Shown here piece by piece: positions 36,510-45,920 of a stretch of 45,985 nt of DNA. Position 1 is the first letter of the stretch. Each line of letters begins with the position of its first letter. Origin of the DNA: a virus; IMG/VR virus record IMGVR_UViG_3300036858_000036, positions 1 to 45,985 of that record; one strand, given 5' to 3'. The notes beneath the pieces were generated by a model that was not told the DNA's origin, made no database searches, and saw only the letters and a program-made list of their open reading frames with translations. The position numbers were made by a program, and so were the translations under genes.

Positions 36510-36697
36510 TGAAGATCACGATCGAGGTCAACGGCTGCAAGATCGAGCTGACCGAGGAGATGTTCGAGCAGTTCACCTTCTCGCTGCCCCGGGACGTGCA
36601 CCACTACGAGGGGAATCGCAACGAGCTCGGCCGGGCGCACATGATGATGGGCGGCATGTTCAAGGACGGCGTCACACCCGAGTGGGTGGAGGCGTAG
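36509..36697 (+). CDS. Hypothetical protein, 62 aa
   Basis: ATG 36509 overlaps the adaptor stop. MKITIEVNGCKIELTEEMFE then HMMMGGMFKDGVTPEW. Small neck-region protein of unknown role. Confidence 0.6.
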   Translation: MKITIEVNGCKIELTEEMFEQFTFSLPRDVHHYEGNRNELGRAHMMMGGMFKDGVTPEWVEA

Positions 36698-37159
36698 ATG
36701 GCCATTCAGTCGCAGGACCTGATCGACCGCATCGCGAGTCACGCCGCGACTCTCGGTGTGTTCGACCGGGTCAACCAGCACGAGCCGAAGTCGGCGCCCG
36801 GCCGTGGCCTCACCTGCGCGGTGTGGATCGACAGGATCGAGCCGGCGCGCGGGCGGAGCGGGCTCACGGCGACCGACGCCCGGGTCGTTTTCAATGTCCG
36901 CGTCTACACGAACATGCTGCAAAATCCCCAGGATGCCATCGATCCGTCGGTCATGAACGCGGTCGACCTTCTCTTCGAAGCCTATTCGGGTGATTTTCAG
37001 CTGGGGGGCGAGACCCGGTGGATCGACCTGTTGGGCGCTACTCAGGGACATCCGCTCTTCTCGCAGTCGGGCTACATCAACATCGACAACCGGGTGCAGC
37101 GGGTCATGACCATCACGGTTCCTGTCATCGTCGAGAACGCCTGGACACAGGCCCCTTAA
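36698..37159 (+). CDS. Tail terminator/neck protein, 153 aa
   Basis: ATG 36698 directly follows the previous stop. MAIQSQDLIDRIASHAATLG, beta strands VFNVRVYTNML and VQRVMTITVPVIVENAW. The size, order and pattern fit the tail terminator family, which caps the tail tube. Confidence 0.7.
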   Translation: MAIQSQDLIDRIASHAATLGVFDRVNQHEPKSAPGRGLTCAVWIDRIEPARGRSGLTATDARVVFNVRVYTNMLQNPQDAIDPSVMNAVDLLFEAYSGDFQLGGETRWIDLLGATQGHPLFSQSGYINIDNRVQRVMTITVPVIVENAWTQAP

Positions 37160-37172
37160 GGAGGAAAGGATC

Positions 37173-37910
37173 ATGGCAAAGCAGTCCGGGCTCGGCGACC
37201 AGCTCTTCATTGGGGGCTACGACATCGGCGCCGACATCAACTCGATCAGCTCGCTCAGCACGCCCCGGGAAACCCTGCCGGCCACCGCCATCACCCAGTC
37301 GGCCAACGCCCGGCTTTTCGGCCGCCGGGACGCCTCGGCCGAGTTCGTCTCGTACTTCGACGACGCCGACGACGCCGCACACGAGGCGCTGAAGGCCCTG
37401 CCCAGGACCGACACCCAGATCATGTACTGCCGGGGCGAGGGAATCGGATCCGAGGCGTTCTGCATGGTCGGCAAGCAGGTCGACTACAACCCCAACCGGG
37501 GCGACGACGGCTCGCTGCTGTTCACCACGAGCGCGCAGTCGAACGGCTTCGGCGCAGACTGGGCGGATCAGCTCACGGCGGGCAAGGACACCCACGCCTC
37601 CGGTGCCAGCACGACCGGCCTGGACACCGCGGCGGCGGCCAGCTTCGGGTGGCAGGCGTACCTCCAGGTGTTCTCGCTCGGCTCCGGCACGGCAGAGATC
37701 ACCATCGAGGACTCGGCCAACAACGTCGACTGGCTGACCCTGTCCGGCGCCGAGTTCACCGACGCGACCGCTCGCACCTTCGAGCGGATCCAGTCCAGCT
37801 CGGCCACCGCGACCGTCCGGCGCTACCTCCGGGTGACCACGAGCGGCACGTTCACCGACCTGGTGTTCGCCGTCGCGATCAACAAGAACGACAACACGAG
37901 GGCCCTGTGA
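37173..37910 (+). CDS. Major tail protein (tail tube)
   Basis: A 245-aa protein after AAGGAGGAAAGG. N-terminal two thirds match siphophage tail-tube patterns (GLGDQLFIGGYDIGADINSI; ARLFGRRDASAEFVSYFDD). The last ~80 residues (WQAYLQVFSLGSGTAEITI; LRVTTSGTFTDLVF) form an extra Ig-like domain that would protrude from the tube. Confidence 0.8.
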   Translation: MAKQSGLGDQLFIGGYDIGADINSISSLSTPRETLPATAITQSANARLFGRRDASAEFVSYFDDADDAAHEALKALPRTDTQIMYCRGEGIGSEAFCMVGKQVDYNPNRGDDGSLLFTTSAQSNGFGADWADQLTAGKDTHASGASTTGLDTAAAASFGWQAYLQVFSLGSGTAEITIEDSANNVDWLTLSGAEFTDATARTFERIQSSSATATVRRYLRVTTSGTFTDLVFAVAINKNDNTRAL

Positions 37911-38359
37911 TGACCAGACCCCTGAACCGCATCACCCCCAACCTCCCGTCCAGGGCGTACCAGACCTTCCAGGTCAAGGCCCCGAAGGGCGGCTACACCG
38001 AGGCCACCTGCGAGCAGGTCGAGTGCGAGCAGTACGCGCGCGGCTGGCGGATCCAGGTGGACCTGAATACCGAGCTGGGCCAGAGGCAGGCCCACTACAT
38101 CAAGCACCTGTCGGGCCGCTCGTACCGGGTGGTCGACCAGCGGGACGGCCTGGCGACTCTGGAGTTCCGGCCGGGCCAGCCGTGCTTCCAGGAGCACAGG
38201 GTGCGCAACGATCTCCCGGAGACTTTCCTTGTCAGGGGGGGCGACTACCGGGGAAACCCGCTCGGCACGAAGGCGCGGGTGCACACGCGTGCGGAGTATT
38301 GGGTGGAGGAGTTTGCCGAGAACCAGGACAAACTCAAGACCCAGGTTGAGCGAGGCTGA
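37910..38359 (+). CDS. Hypothetical tail-region protein, 149 aa
   Basis: ATG 37910 shares TGATG with the tail-tube stop. MTRPLNRITPNLPSRAYQTF, then CEQVECEQYARGW and beta strands. It seems to belong to the tail cassette, upstream of an antisense HNH gene; no motif identifies its role. Confidence 0.6.
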   Translation: MTRPLNRITPNLPSRAYQTFQVKAPKGGYTEATCEQVECEQYARGWRIQVDLNTELGQRQAHYIKHLSGRSYRVVDQRDGLATLEFRPGQPCFQEHRVRNDLPETFLVRGGDYRGNPLGTKARVHTRAEYWVEEFAENQDKLKTQVERG

Positions 38360-38360
38360 C

Positions 38361-38867
38361 CTAGTGCTGCTGACCTCGCTTGCGCTTCCACCCTCCGGGG
38401 TCGGTTCGGCGCGCGTTGTTCTCGGCGCGGGTCAGCCAGCGACAGTTCTCCGGGCAGTAGTCTCCGTCCGGGTCGCGCCGGTCGATCTGGTACTCCAGGC
38501 CAGGGCGCTCGCCCATGTCTTCGAGGAAGTTCTCGAAGGACGCCCACCGCTCGCAGACCTTGACTCCGCGAGCACCGTAATACTTGTACGACGCGTTGCG
38601 GGTGTCCTCGCAGCGCCCGTGCATGGAGGACCAGGACTTGTAGGTCGGGGTCCTCGACCAGCCGTGCTTGAAGGACGAAGCCTTCTCGCCGGTGTACGAA
38701 GCCAGCCGTTCCCGGGTTTCGAGGGTGTGAGCCTTCCCCTGCATGGGGTGGGCGATCTTGGAGTTGTGGCCAGCGATGAACTTGCTGACCCGGTTCCGAC
38801 GGTTGTCGACGGCGGCATACTGTCCGCAACCGCAGGCGCAAAGCCTGGGGGTAAGGTTCCTGTCCAT
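38361..38867 (-). CDS. HNH homing endonuclease, antisense in the tail operon
   Basis: A 168-aa protein on the minus strand from ATG 38867. N-terminal Cys motif (CACGCGQ), a NUMOD3-like DNA-binding segment (GKAHTLETRERLA), then the HNH core: WSSMHGRCEDTRNASYKYYG, VCERWASFENFLEDMGERPG, IDRRDPDGDYCPENCRWLTR. This is the free-standing phage homing endonuclease type. It is inserted between two rightward tail genes in opposite orientation and has its own TGTATGCT promoter-like element a few bases upstream. Confidence 0.9.
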   Translation of the reverse strand: MDRNLTPRLCACGCGQYAAVDNRRNRVSKFIAGHNSKIAHPMQGKAHTLETRERLASYTGEKASSFKHGWSRTPTYKSWSSMHGRCEDTRNASYKYYGARGVKVCERWASFENFLEDMGERPGLEYQIDRRDPDGDYCPENCRWLTRAENNARRTDPGGWKRKRGQQH

Positions 38868-38935
38868 GCATCCCAGCATACAGGACTTGAGTGGACACCT
38901 GCAAAGCAGCAGCTCAGTGTCCGTAACGAAAGGAT

Positions 38936-39352
38936 GTGAGCAAGATCGCGAAGGAATCCGGCCTCGCATGGACAACCCTGTCGGTGGATGACAGCACCCC
39001 CGCCGCACAGGACATCCGCAACGACATCACCAACTTCGAGTTCGCGACGCCGCGCGCCGTCCAGGACATCACCGGTATCGACAAGTCCGCGATGGAGCGG
39101 CTGCTCCTGCTCGCAGACTTCTCGATCACTCTGAACGGTGTGTTCAACGACGACGCCAACAAGTCGCACGCCGTACTCAAGACGGTCTCGTCCACCTCGG
39201 TGACACGGACCATCTCGATCACGGTTTCCGGGCAGTCGCTCAACAACGAGTGCATCATCACCGACTACGCGCTCACTCGGGCCGACGACGGCGCCCTGAC
39301 CTGGACGGCCCCGGCCGTGCTCAGCGACGGCACCGTTCCCACCTGGAGCTGA
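38936..39352 (+). CDS. Tail protein, 138 aa
   Basis: GTG 38936 (AAAGGAT upstream). LSVDDSTPAAQDIRNDITNF, SVTRTISITVSGQSLNNEC and a final beta region. The beta-sandwich pattern resembles a second tail-tube-like protein. The gene was separated from the preceding tail gene by the HNH insertion. Confidence 0.65.
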   Translation: MSKIAKESGLAWTTLSVDDSTPAAQDIRNDITNFEFATPRAVQDITGIDKSAMERLLLLADFSITLNGVFNDDANKSHAVLKTVSSTSVTRTISITVSGQSLNNECIITDYALTRADDGALTWTAPAVLSDGTVPTWS

Positions 39353-39355
39353 GCC

Positions 39356-39757
39356 ATGGCCGACTTTCTCCTCCGGGTGCGCACCAACATGCGGTTCGAC
39401 GGGCCCGTCTTCGACTTCCGGGGGCGGCAGGCGTTCCGTCGCTTCCGGGACGAGCTGGAGGAGGAGTCGGCCGAGTTCGTGCTCGACCACATCAAGGACA
39501 CGTTCCACACCCACTTCAAGCACCCGACCGGCTACTACGAGTCGAACGTCCGCATCAAGAACAGCACCGAAGTATGGGATGGCGGCTTCGCCGGACCGGT
39601 GTATGGCCCGTGGCTGGAAGGGGTCGGGTCCCGCAACAACACCACCCGGTTCAAGGGCTACCACGCGTTCCGCAAGGCAGCGAACGCCCTGGATCGCCGC
39701 GTCGAGGACATGGGAGACCGGATATTCCGGCTCCGCTACAGGAACAGGCTGGAGTAA
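39356..39757 (+). CDS. Tail component (HK97 gp10-like candidate), 133 aa
   Basis: MADFLLRVRTNMRFDGPVFD, a helix with RFRDELEEESAEFVLDHIKD, then YYESNVRIKNSTEVWD and a basic tail. Length and order fit small head-tail/tail-completion proteins; family assignment moderate. Confidence 0.6.
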   Translation: MADFLLRVRTNMRFDGPVFDFRGRQAFRRFRDELEEESAEFVLDHIKDTFHTHFKHPTGYYESNVRIKNSTEVWDGGFAGPVYGPWLEGVGSRNNTTRFKGYHAFRKAANALDRRVEDMGDRIFRLRYRNRLE

Positions 39758-39760
39758 AAG

Positions 39761-40144
39761 ATGGCCCGCATCAGAGTCCCGAGGATCTATGACCTGAAGT
39801 TCGACGGAGAGCTCGAAGGGCTGCACGTCAGGATCAAGAGCATCAAGTTCGGAAAGGTCCGGCAGCTCATAGCGCTCATGGACGAGGAGAGCAAGGACGT
39901 CGAGATCATGGACAGGATCTCGGCCGAGCTGGCGGATGCAATCGTGTCGTGGGACTTCCTGGACGAGGACGAGCAGCCCATCCCGGTATCTCAGGAGGCG
40001 ATCGACGACCTGGAGTTCTTCGAGGTCATGGAGATCACGAACAAGTGGCTCGACCAGATGACCGGGCCGGAGAAGGATCTGGGAAAAGACTTCAGCTCTG
40101 GCGCGAGCTTCCCGGGGCGACCCTTGACGATGGAAGCACTGTAG
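39761..40144 (+). CDS. Tail assembly chaperone, short form
   Basis: A 127-aa acidic protein (YDLKFDGELEGLHVRIKSIK; ELADAIVSWDFLDEDEQPIP). It precedes the tape measure gene and contains the slippery heptamer GGGAAAA at 40081-40087 in the frame G GGA AAA. Most ribosomes would end at 40144; some would shift -1 to make the long form. Confidence 0.85.
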   Translation: MARIRVPRIYDLKFDGELEGLHVRIKSIKFGKVRQLIALMDEESKDVEIMDRISAELADAIVSWDFLDEDEQPIPVSQEAIDDLEFFEVMEITNKWLDQMTGPEKDLGKDFSSGASFPGRPLTMEAL

Positions 40145-40308
40145 AAAAGCCTCGGGAGCTGGAGGACGCCGAACTGGTTCTCGGGCTTCTGGAGCGATTC
40201 TCCGGCTACACCTTCTCGTCGCTGATGGAGGAGGACGCGGAACTGATCCGCCTGGTGGCGATCAAGGCAATGGGGACGAAGAAGGAGGAGGTGGAAGAGG
40301 ATGGCTAA
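39761..40308 (+). CDS. Tail assembly chaperone, -1 frameshift product
   Basis: Join 39761..40087 to 40087..40308, giving about 182 aa. After the slip the sequence continues RLQLWRELPGATLDDGSTVE and LGLLERFSGYTFSSLMEEDA. The -1 frame stays open to just past the tape measure start, the classical siphophage arrangement in which the extended chaperone loads on the tape measure. Confidence 0.85.
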
Positions 40309-42076
40309 CCGAGTAAACGTCAACATCAACGTCAACGACCACTCCCGTGCGGGGCTGGCCGCGCTGCGTCAGAATATGAACCGCATGCAGCGTGATGTCC
40401 GTCGCGCCGGCGGGCGGATCAACTTCAATGTCACCGTCGACCCGGGCACCTCCCGCCGAGACCTGCGCCGCATCCAGCGCCGGCTCCGCGGCCAGCCGGT
40501 GACGATCACCACCCGGCTCGACCCGCCCACACCTCCCCCGCGTACCATGCGTCAGCGGATCATACGCGGCCTGGGGCGGGCCGTTACGCTACCGATACGG
40601 CTTTCCGCCCGCGGACTACGTTCGTCCGTTCGCGACCCTGTCAGGTCGATCGGCGGGTTCGTCTCCGGGGTGCTCCAGGACGGAGTCGGCCAGGGGCTGA
40701 TACAGGGGTTCACTCGCGGTGGCCCTGTGGGCTTTGCCGCCCTGGGCGCAATCCTGCTGGCTGCCGCCTCGGTGTTGGGTGCGGCCTTGGCCGGCGCTCT
40801 GGTTCTGGCGTTCGGTGGCGGCATCGTGGCCCTGGGTGCCATGTGGGCGGCCAAGTCGGACGAGTTCAAGAAGTCGTTCGAGAAGATGACCGACCACATG
40901 GCCGAGGAGATGCGGAAGGTCGCCGAGCCTCTCGTTCCGGTCATGGTGCGCGCAACGAAGCAGCTCACGAAGGCGTTCGACGTCTTGGCGCCCAAGCTTC
41001 GGGAGTTCTTCGCCGAGGCCGCCCCGGAGCTGAACGACTTCTTCGACTCCATGCTGAACGGCTTCCGCAGGTTCGGCGAACGCGCCTGGGAGCCGATGAC
41101 GAGCGCGTTCCAGCATTTCCTCGACGCCTTCGCCCCCCACTGGGAGGGCTTCATGGGCGACCTGGGCAGCTCGTTCGGAGCCCTGGGGCGGACGGTGAGC
41201 CGGCACTCGACCGAGATATCCCTGGCGCTGCGCGTTGTCCTCGGCATCTTTGTCGCCCTGGTCGACATCGTCAACTTCCTGGCGAACACCTGGGTCAACA
41301 TGATCAAGATAGCCACCTACTCGGTGGGCTTGTTCATGCGGACGATGGCCGACGTCATGGACACCGCGGCTGCCGCATTCGACGTGCTTCTGCGCGCCAT
41401 CGGCCCGTTCGCCAAGGTCATGGGCCTGGGCGACGCCGTCAAGATCGCCCGCAGGAATCTCGCGGAATGGCGCGAGAACACCGTCGAAGGGCTCCGCGCG
41501 GCCGGACAGAGTGCCATGGACTTCGGCAAGAAGCTGGACCGGGCGAACAAGATCCGCCAGCTGAAGGTGGACATCCAGGGCTACCGGGCGCGACTCGCCC
41601 AGGCCAGGGCGGATCTGAAGCGGACGGCCAGCCAGAAGGCCAGGGCCAAGCTCCAGGCCGACATCTCCGACCTGAAGGCAAAGATCAGAGCGGCCAACGC
41701 CGACCTGAACGCGCTGAACGGAAGGACCGCCTACACCACGGTTGTCACCCACTACGACAACATCGAGACGTTCCGGGCCGCCCACGGGCGCGCGATGGGC
41801 GGCATCATGGGCGCTGCGAACGGCGGAGTCCGCAGCAACCTCACCCTGGTCGGCGAGCAGGGGCCGGAGATGGTGCAGCTGCCCGCGGGCGCCAGGGTGC
41901 GCACGGCCGGCGACACCCGCAGACTCATGGGTCAGGGCGGTGGTGGCGGCGGTCAGACGGTCGTCCGATTCGACGCCGCGCCGGGCAGCGTCAACCGCAT
42001 GCTCTTGAGGATCATGCGCGAGGCGGTTCGCAACGAGGGTGGAGACTTCGACCGAGGCGTTGGGATCAAGAGGTAG
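40301..42076 (+). CDS. Tape measure protein
   Basis: A 591-aa protein, ATG 40301 overlapping the chaperone end. Helical, with a hydrophobic segment FAALGAILLAAASVLGAALA near residues 147-170 and following AGALVLAFGGGIVALGAM, then long amphipathic helices, a basic coiled region (RLAQARADLKRTASQKARAK) and a Gly-rich C-terminus. It sets tail length; 591 residues predict a short to medium tail. Confidence 0.85.
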   Translation: MANRVNVNINVNDHSRAGLAALRQNMNRMQRDVRRAGGRINFNVTVDPGTSRRDLRRIQRRLRGQPVTITTRLDPPTPPPRTMRQRIIRGLGRAVTLPIRLSARGLRSSVRDPVRSIGGFVSGVLQDGVGQGLIQGFTRGGPVGFAALGAILLAAASVLGAALAGALVLAFGGGIVALGAMWAAKSDEFKKSFEKMTDHMAEEMRKVAEPLVPVMVRATKQLTKAFDVLAPKLREFFAEAAPELNDFFDSMLNGFRRFGERAWEPMTSAFQHFLDAFAPHWEGFMGDLGSSFGALGRTVSRHSTEISLALRVVLGIFVALVDIVNFLANTWVNMIKIATYSVGLFMRTMADVMDTAAAAFDVLLRAIGPFAKVMGLGDAVKIARRNLAEWRENTVEGLRAAGQSAMDFGKKLDRANKIRQLKVDIQGYRARLAQARADLKRTASQKARAKLQADISDLKAKIRAANADLNALNGRTAYTTVVTHYDNIETFRAAHGRAMGGIMGAANGGVRSNLTLVGEQGPEMVQLPAGARVRTAGDTRRLMGQGGGGGGQTVVRFDAAPGSVNRMLLRIMREAVRNEGGDFDRGVGIKR

Positions 42077-42078
42077 CG

Positions 42079-45000
42079 ATGACTTTCCCCCAGACCATTC
42101 TCGACGTCACGGTGAAGGCTTCCATCGGCGGCGTGTGGACCGACATCACGTCCTACGTCTACAAGCGGGAGGTGAGCATCAGGTACGGGGCGGACGACGA
42201 GTCCAGCGAGACCAGCCCCGCCAGCTGCTCCTTCTTCCTGAACAACGGCGACGGGCGGTTCTCGCCCCGCAACCCCTCCGGGCCCTACTACGGGGGGTTC
42301 GGGCGGAACACTCCCCTCCAGGTGTACGTGGCGGGCGGCGACAACTACCTGGACGTGCCGGGCGCCGGCTATGCGCAGACCGCGGACTCGGCACAGATCA
42401 GCATCACCGGCGACATCGACATCCGGGTAGATGCCTCGCTGCGCGACTGGTCGGCGCAGGAGGACAACGGCCAGACGGAACTGATCGGCAAGCTGAACAT
42501 CACGGGCAACCAGCGCTCGTGGGCGGTCTGGCTGGTCAACGGCAAGATCATGTACGAGTGGTCGACCGCCGGAACCACGACCACCCAGGTGACCTCGACC
42601 GTCGGGACCAACCCCGACCCGTCCGGCCGCTTGGCGATCCGGGTGACCCACGATGTGAACAACGGGGCGTCCGGCAACACGGTCACCTTCTACACGGCCC
42701 CCACCATGGACGGCCCGTGGGAGCTGCTGGGCGATGCGGTGACCAACTCCGGGACCACCTCGATCTTCGATTCGACGGCCCCGCTGAAGGTAGGGGACGC
42801 CACCGACGTCTCCTCGTTCACCGTGCCGACAGGGCGGATCCACGAGGCGAAAGTTCTGAGCGGCATCAACGGAACCGTCGCGGCGCACGTCAACTTCGCC
42901 AACGAAGCGCTCGCCTCCGCATCGTTCACCGCGGACGACGGCCTGACCTGGACGGTCGCCGGCGGGGCTGAGATCAAGAACCAGCAGGTCAGGTTCCGCG
43001 GGGAGGTGACAGCCTGGCCTTCTCGGTGGGACACCGGCGGCTTCGACGTGTGGGTGGAGATCGAAGGGCACAGCCTGCTGCGCCGTTACGGCCAGGGCAC
43101 CAAAGCTCTGGAATCGACCATGCGCCGGCGCATCCCGACCGACTCGACCATCCTGGCCTACTGGCCGATGGAAGATGGCGAGGACGCCACCCAGTTCTAT
43201 TCGCCCATGGAAGGCGTGCTGCCGCTGACCTTCACCGGGGACGTCAATCCTGCCGGGCATCCCGGGCCGGACGGGTCGAAGGATCTCCCGTCGTTCGGCA
43301 CCGGCTCGTCCTGGTACGGTTCGGTGCCGGGACCGGACACCAGCGCTGACGCCTACCAGGTCGAGTGGATCGTCAACGTCCAGCAGGCTGTGGCGACCGC
43401 CCACACGATTCAGCGGTTCGGGGCCCTGGGCACGGTGCGTCTGCTGTCGTTCCGCGTGGACTCCGGCGGCGCCCAGATAGACGGGCGGGACCGTACCGGC
43501 ACGGTCGTCTTCTCCCAGAGCACCGTCCTCGACATGTCCGAGCACATCAACAACTGGGTGAGGTGGCAGTTCCGGGCGGAACAGAACGGGGGCAATGTCG
43601 ACTACGCAATGACATGGGTTCCGATCGGCGGCGTGGGCGGCACCGTGACAGGCAGCTACGCGGGCACGGTGGGGCGGATCACCTCGGTGTCCGGCCTGGA
43701 CTCGTTCCCCGCCTCGCTGGACGGTCTGGCGTGGGGGCAGCTCGCCGTGTTCAACACGGACCTCACGCTCATCTACAACGACGCCGACATCGCGTTCGCC
43801 GGCGAGTCGGCCCGCGACCGGTTCATCCGGCTGGTCGGCGAGGAGGGCGTCCCGTATCAGCTGATCGGCGAAGACGACAACACCCCGAACATGGGGCCGC
43901 AGAGGCCCAGCAAGCTCCTCAGCCTGCTCCAGGAGTGCGCTGACGCCGACCGGGGCATCCTGGCGGACTCGCGGGACGACATCACGGACTCGCGGTTCGT
44001 CTTCATCCACAAGGACGCCCTGTACAACGGGCGCCCGCGGCTGATCCTCGGGTACCAGGACGACGGCGAGGTCCACGCCCCCCTTGACCCCACCGACGAC
44101 GACCTGTACGTCAGGAACGACGTCACGGCCACCCGGGTGCAAGGCTCGTCGGCCAGGGTGGAGCAGCTGACCGGGCGCAATTCGACGCTGGAGCCACCGA
44201 ACGGCATCGGCTCCGGGTACGACTCGGAGGTAGAGGTCAACGTCCACAAGGACGAGCAGCTCATCCACCACGCGGGCTGGGAGGTGCATCTGGGGACGTG
44301 GGACGAGGAGCGGTATCCCACGGTGCTGCTCAAGCTTCAGGCTGCCCCCAGTCTGATCCCGAATGCCGTGTTCCTGTTCCCGGGCACGCGCATCCGGATC
44401 ACCGACCTGCCGGCCTGGCTGCCCCCGGGCGACATCGAGCTGATGGTGCGCGGCTACGAGGAGACGCTCGCCCAGTACACGTGGGAGATTCAGCTTCAGT
44501 GCGTTCCGGCCAGGCCGTGGGACGCCGCGAAGCTGGAGTGGCTGACCCGGATCACGAACAAGCTGGACACCGACGGCAGCGAGCTGGCCGAAGCGCTGGA
44601 TACCACGGAGACGGCGATCGACATCCAGACGACCACCTACCCGACGTGGACGGATGATTCGGAGGAGTTCCCGTACTCTCTGGTGACCGGCGGGGAGCGG
44701 ATGATAGCCGTGGTCCCGGGCGGATTCACCAACACCAACCCGTTCTTCCACACGTCGGTCACCGGCTGGACCGGCACATCGTGCACGCCCGCCCACGAGA
44801 CGGCCATCGTGCACCCGCATCCGCACGCTGTCGGCTCGATGAAGGTGACCCCTGCGGGCGGCGTGGCGGCCCCCGTGGTCGACTCCGACCTCACCTCGGC
44901 GAGCACCATCAACCCGGGCGGCCGGTACAAGATCTCCGGCTGGTTCTACAGCCCCCTCGGCTGGTCGGACCTGCGACCGTACATCCACTGGTACACGTCG

Positions 45001-45912
45001 GGTGACGCTTTCATCTCGTCTTCCGGGGCCGCCCAGGCTGCCGTGGCTGCCGGTGTGTGGACGTACTTCGAGGACACGGTGACCGCGCCGGCGACGGCCA
45101 ACAAGTGCAAGATGAGCGCCAGGATTGCCGGGACTCCCGCGGCGACGGACATCTTCTACGTCTGGAACCTGAAGGTCAACCGGATCGTGGCGGGCGTCGT
45201 CTACGACGAGTTCGGGCGCACCGACACCGACACCTGGTCGAACGCCGACTCGGGGCAGACCTGGTCGACCTCGGGCGGTGTGGCCGGCAACTTCGACGTG
45301 ACCAGCGGCTACGGATCGCACACCCTGACCACCACGAACGTCCGCCGGATAGCCACGATCACCGCTCCGTCGGCGGATGTCGACCTGTACGCCGACATCA
45401 CCACGTCAGCGACAGCGACCGGCGCCAGTCTTCAGGGCGTGGTCGCCGCCCGGTACGCGGATGTCGACAACCAGTATCTTGCCCGGCTGGACTTTTCCAC
45501 GGCCAACGTGGTCACGCTGACTCTGCGTAAGCGCGTGGCGGGCGTGGAAACCCAGCTGGGCACCTACACGCTGTCGTACACCCATGTGGCCGGAACGTTC
45601 CTGACGGTCAGGTTGCAGGTGACCGGCTCGACGGTGCGGGCGAAGGCGTGGGCGAGCGGCGCCGGCTGGGTCGAGCCCGGCCCCTGGCACATCGAGGCCA
45701 CGGACACCGCCTTGACGGCTGCCGGCTCGGTCGGCCTGTGGTCCATCGCCTCGACCGGCAACACGAACGTGAACCCGCAGGTCCGGTTCGACAACTTCGA
45801 GATGGCCAACCCGCAGACCTACACGGTCGAACGTTCTGTCGACGGGATCGTCAAGTCGCACAGTGCGGGAGCCGACATCAACCTCTACTATCCGATGATC
45901 ACGGGGCTCTAG
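42079..45912 (+). CDS. Large minor tail protein
   Basis: A 1277-aa protein from ATG 42079, three bases after the tape measure stop. The N-terminal region (FPQTILDVTVKASIGGVWTD; TSPASCSFFLNNGDGRFSPR) is the distal-tail-type domain of actinophages. The middle holds two concanavalin/laminin-G-like segments (one around LAYWPMEDGEDATQFYSPME), and the C-terminal ~400 residues are carbohydrate-binding-like beta modules (SGWFYSPLGWSDLRPYIHWY; FDNFEMANPQTYTV). It likely combines distal tail and receptor contact. Confidence 0.8.
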   Translation: MTFPQTILDVTVKASIGGVWTDITSYVYKREVSIRYGADDESSETSPASCSFFLNNGDGRFSPRNPSGPYYGGFGRNTPLQVYVAGGDNYLDVPGAGYAQTADSAQISITGDIDIRVDASLRDWSAQEDNGQTELIGKLNITGNQRSWAVWLVNGKIMYEWSTAGTTTTQVTSTVGTNPDPSGRLAIRVTHDVNNGASGNTVTFYTAPTMDGPWELLGDAVTNSGTTSIFDSTAPLKVGDATDVSSFTVPTGRIHEAKVLSGINGTVAAHVNFANEALASASFTADDGLTWTVAGGAEIKNQQVRFRGEVTAWPSRWDTGGFDVWVEIEGHSLLRRYGQGTKALESTMRRRIPTDSTILAYWPMEDGEDATQFYSPMEGVLPLTFTGDVNPAGHPGPDGSKDLPSFGTGSSWYGSVPGPDTSADAYQVEWIVNVQQAVATAHTIQRFGALGTVRLLSFRVDSGGAQIDGRDRTGTVVFSQSTVLDMSEHINNWVRWQFRAEQNGGNVDYAMTWVPIGGVGGTVTGSYAGTVGRITSVSGLDSFPASLDGLAWGQLAVFNTDLTLIYNDADIAFAGESARDRFIRLVGEEGVPYQLIGEDDNTPNMGPQRPSKLLSLLQECADADRGILADSRDDITDSRFVFIHKDALYNGRPRLILGYQDDGEVHAPLDPTDDDLYVRNDVTATRVQGSSARVEQLTGRNSTLEPPNGIGSGYDSEVEVNVHKDEQLIHHAGWEVHLGTWDEERYPTVLLKLQAAPSLIPNAVFLFPGTRIRITDLPAWLPPGDIELMVRGYEETLAQYTWEIQLQCVPARPWDAAKLEWLTRITNKLDTDGSELAEALDTTETAIDIQTTTYPTWTDDSEEFPYSLVTGGERMIAVVPGGFTNTNPFFHTSVTGWTGTSCTPAHETAIVHPHPHAVGSMKVTPAGGVAAPVVDSDLTSASTINPGGRYKISGWFYSPLGWSDLRPYIHWYTSGDAFISSSGAAQAAVAAGVWTYFEDTVTAPATANKCKMSARIAGTPAATDIFYVWNLKVNRIVAGVVYDEFGRTDTDTWSNADSGQTWSTSGGVAGNFDVTSGYGSHTLTTTNVRRIATITAPSADVDLYADITTSATATGASLQGVVAARYADVDNQYLARLDFSTANVVTLTLRKRVAGVETQLGTYTLSYTHVAGTFLTVRLQVTGSTVRAKAWASGAGWVEPGPWHIEATDTALTAAGSVGLWSIASTGNTNVNPQVRFDNFEMANPQTYTVERSVDGIVKSHSAGADINLYYPMITGL

Positions 45913-45920
45913 GAGGAGCT

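Noticed and set aside
40843-42078. Long upstream extension of the large minor tail protein (frame open from 40843)
   Set aside because: It lies inside the tape measure gene in another frame; ATG 42079 right after the tape measure stop is the natural start.
41953-45321. Very long minus-strand open frame opposite the minor tail gene
   Set aside because: High-GC shadow; residues are biased to Arg, Val, Gly, His and no domain is seen.
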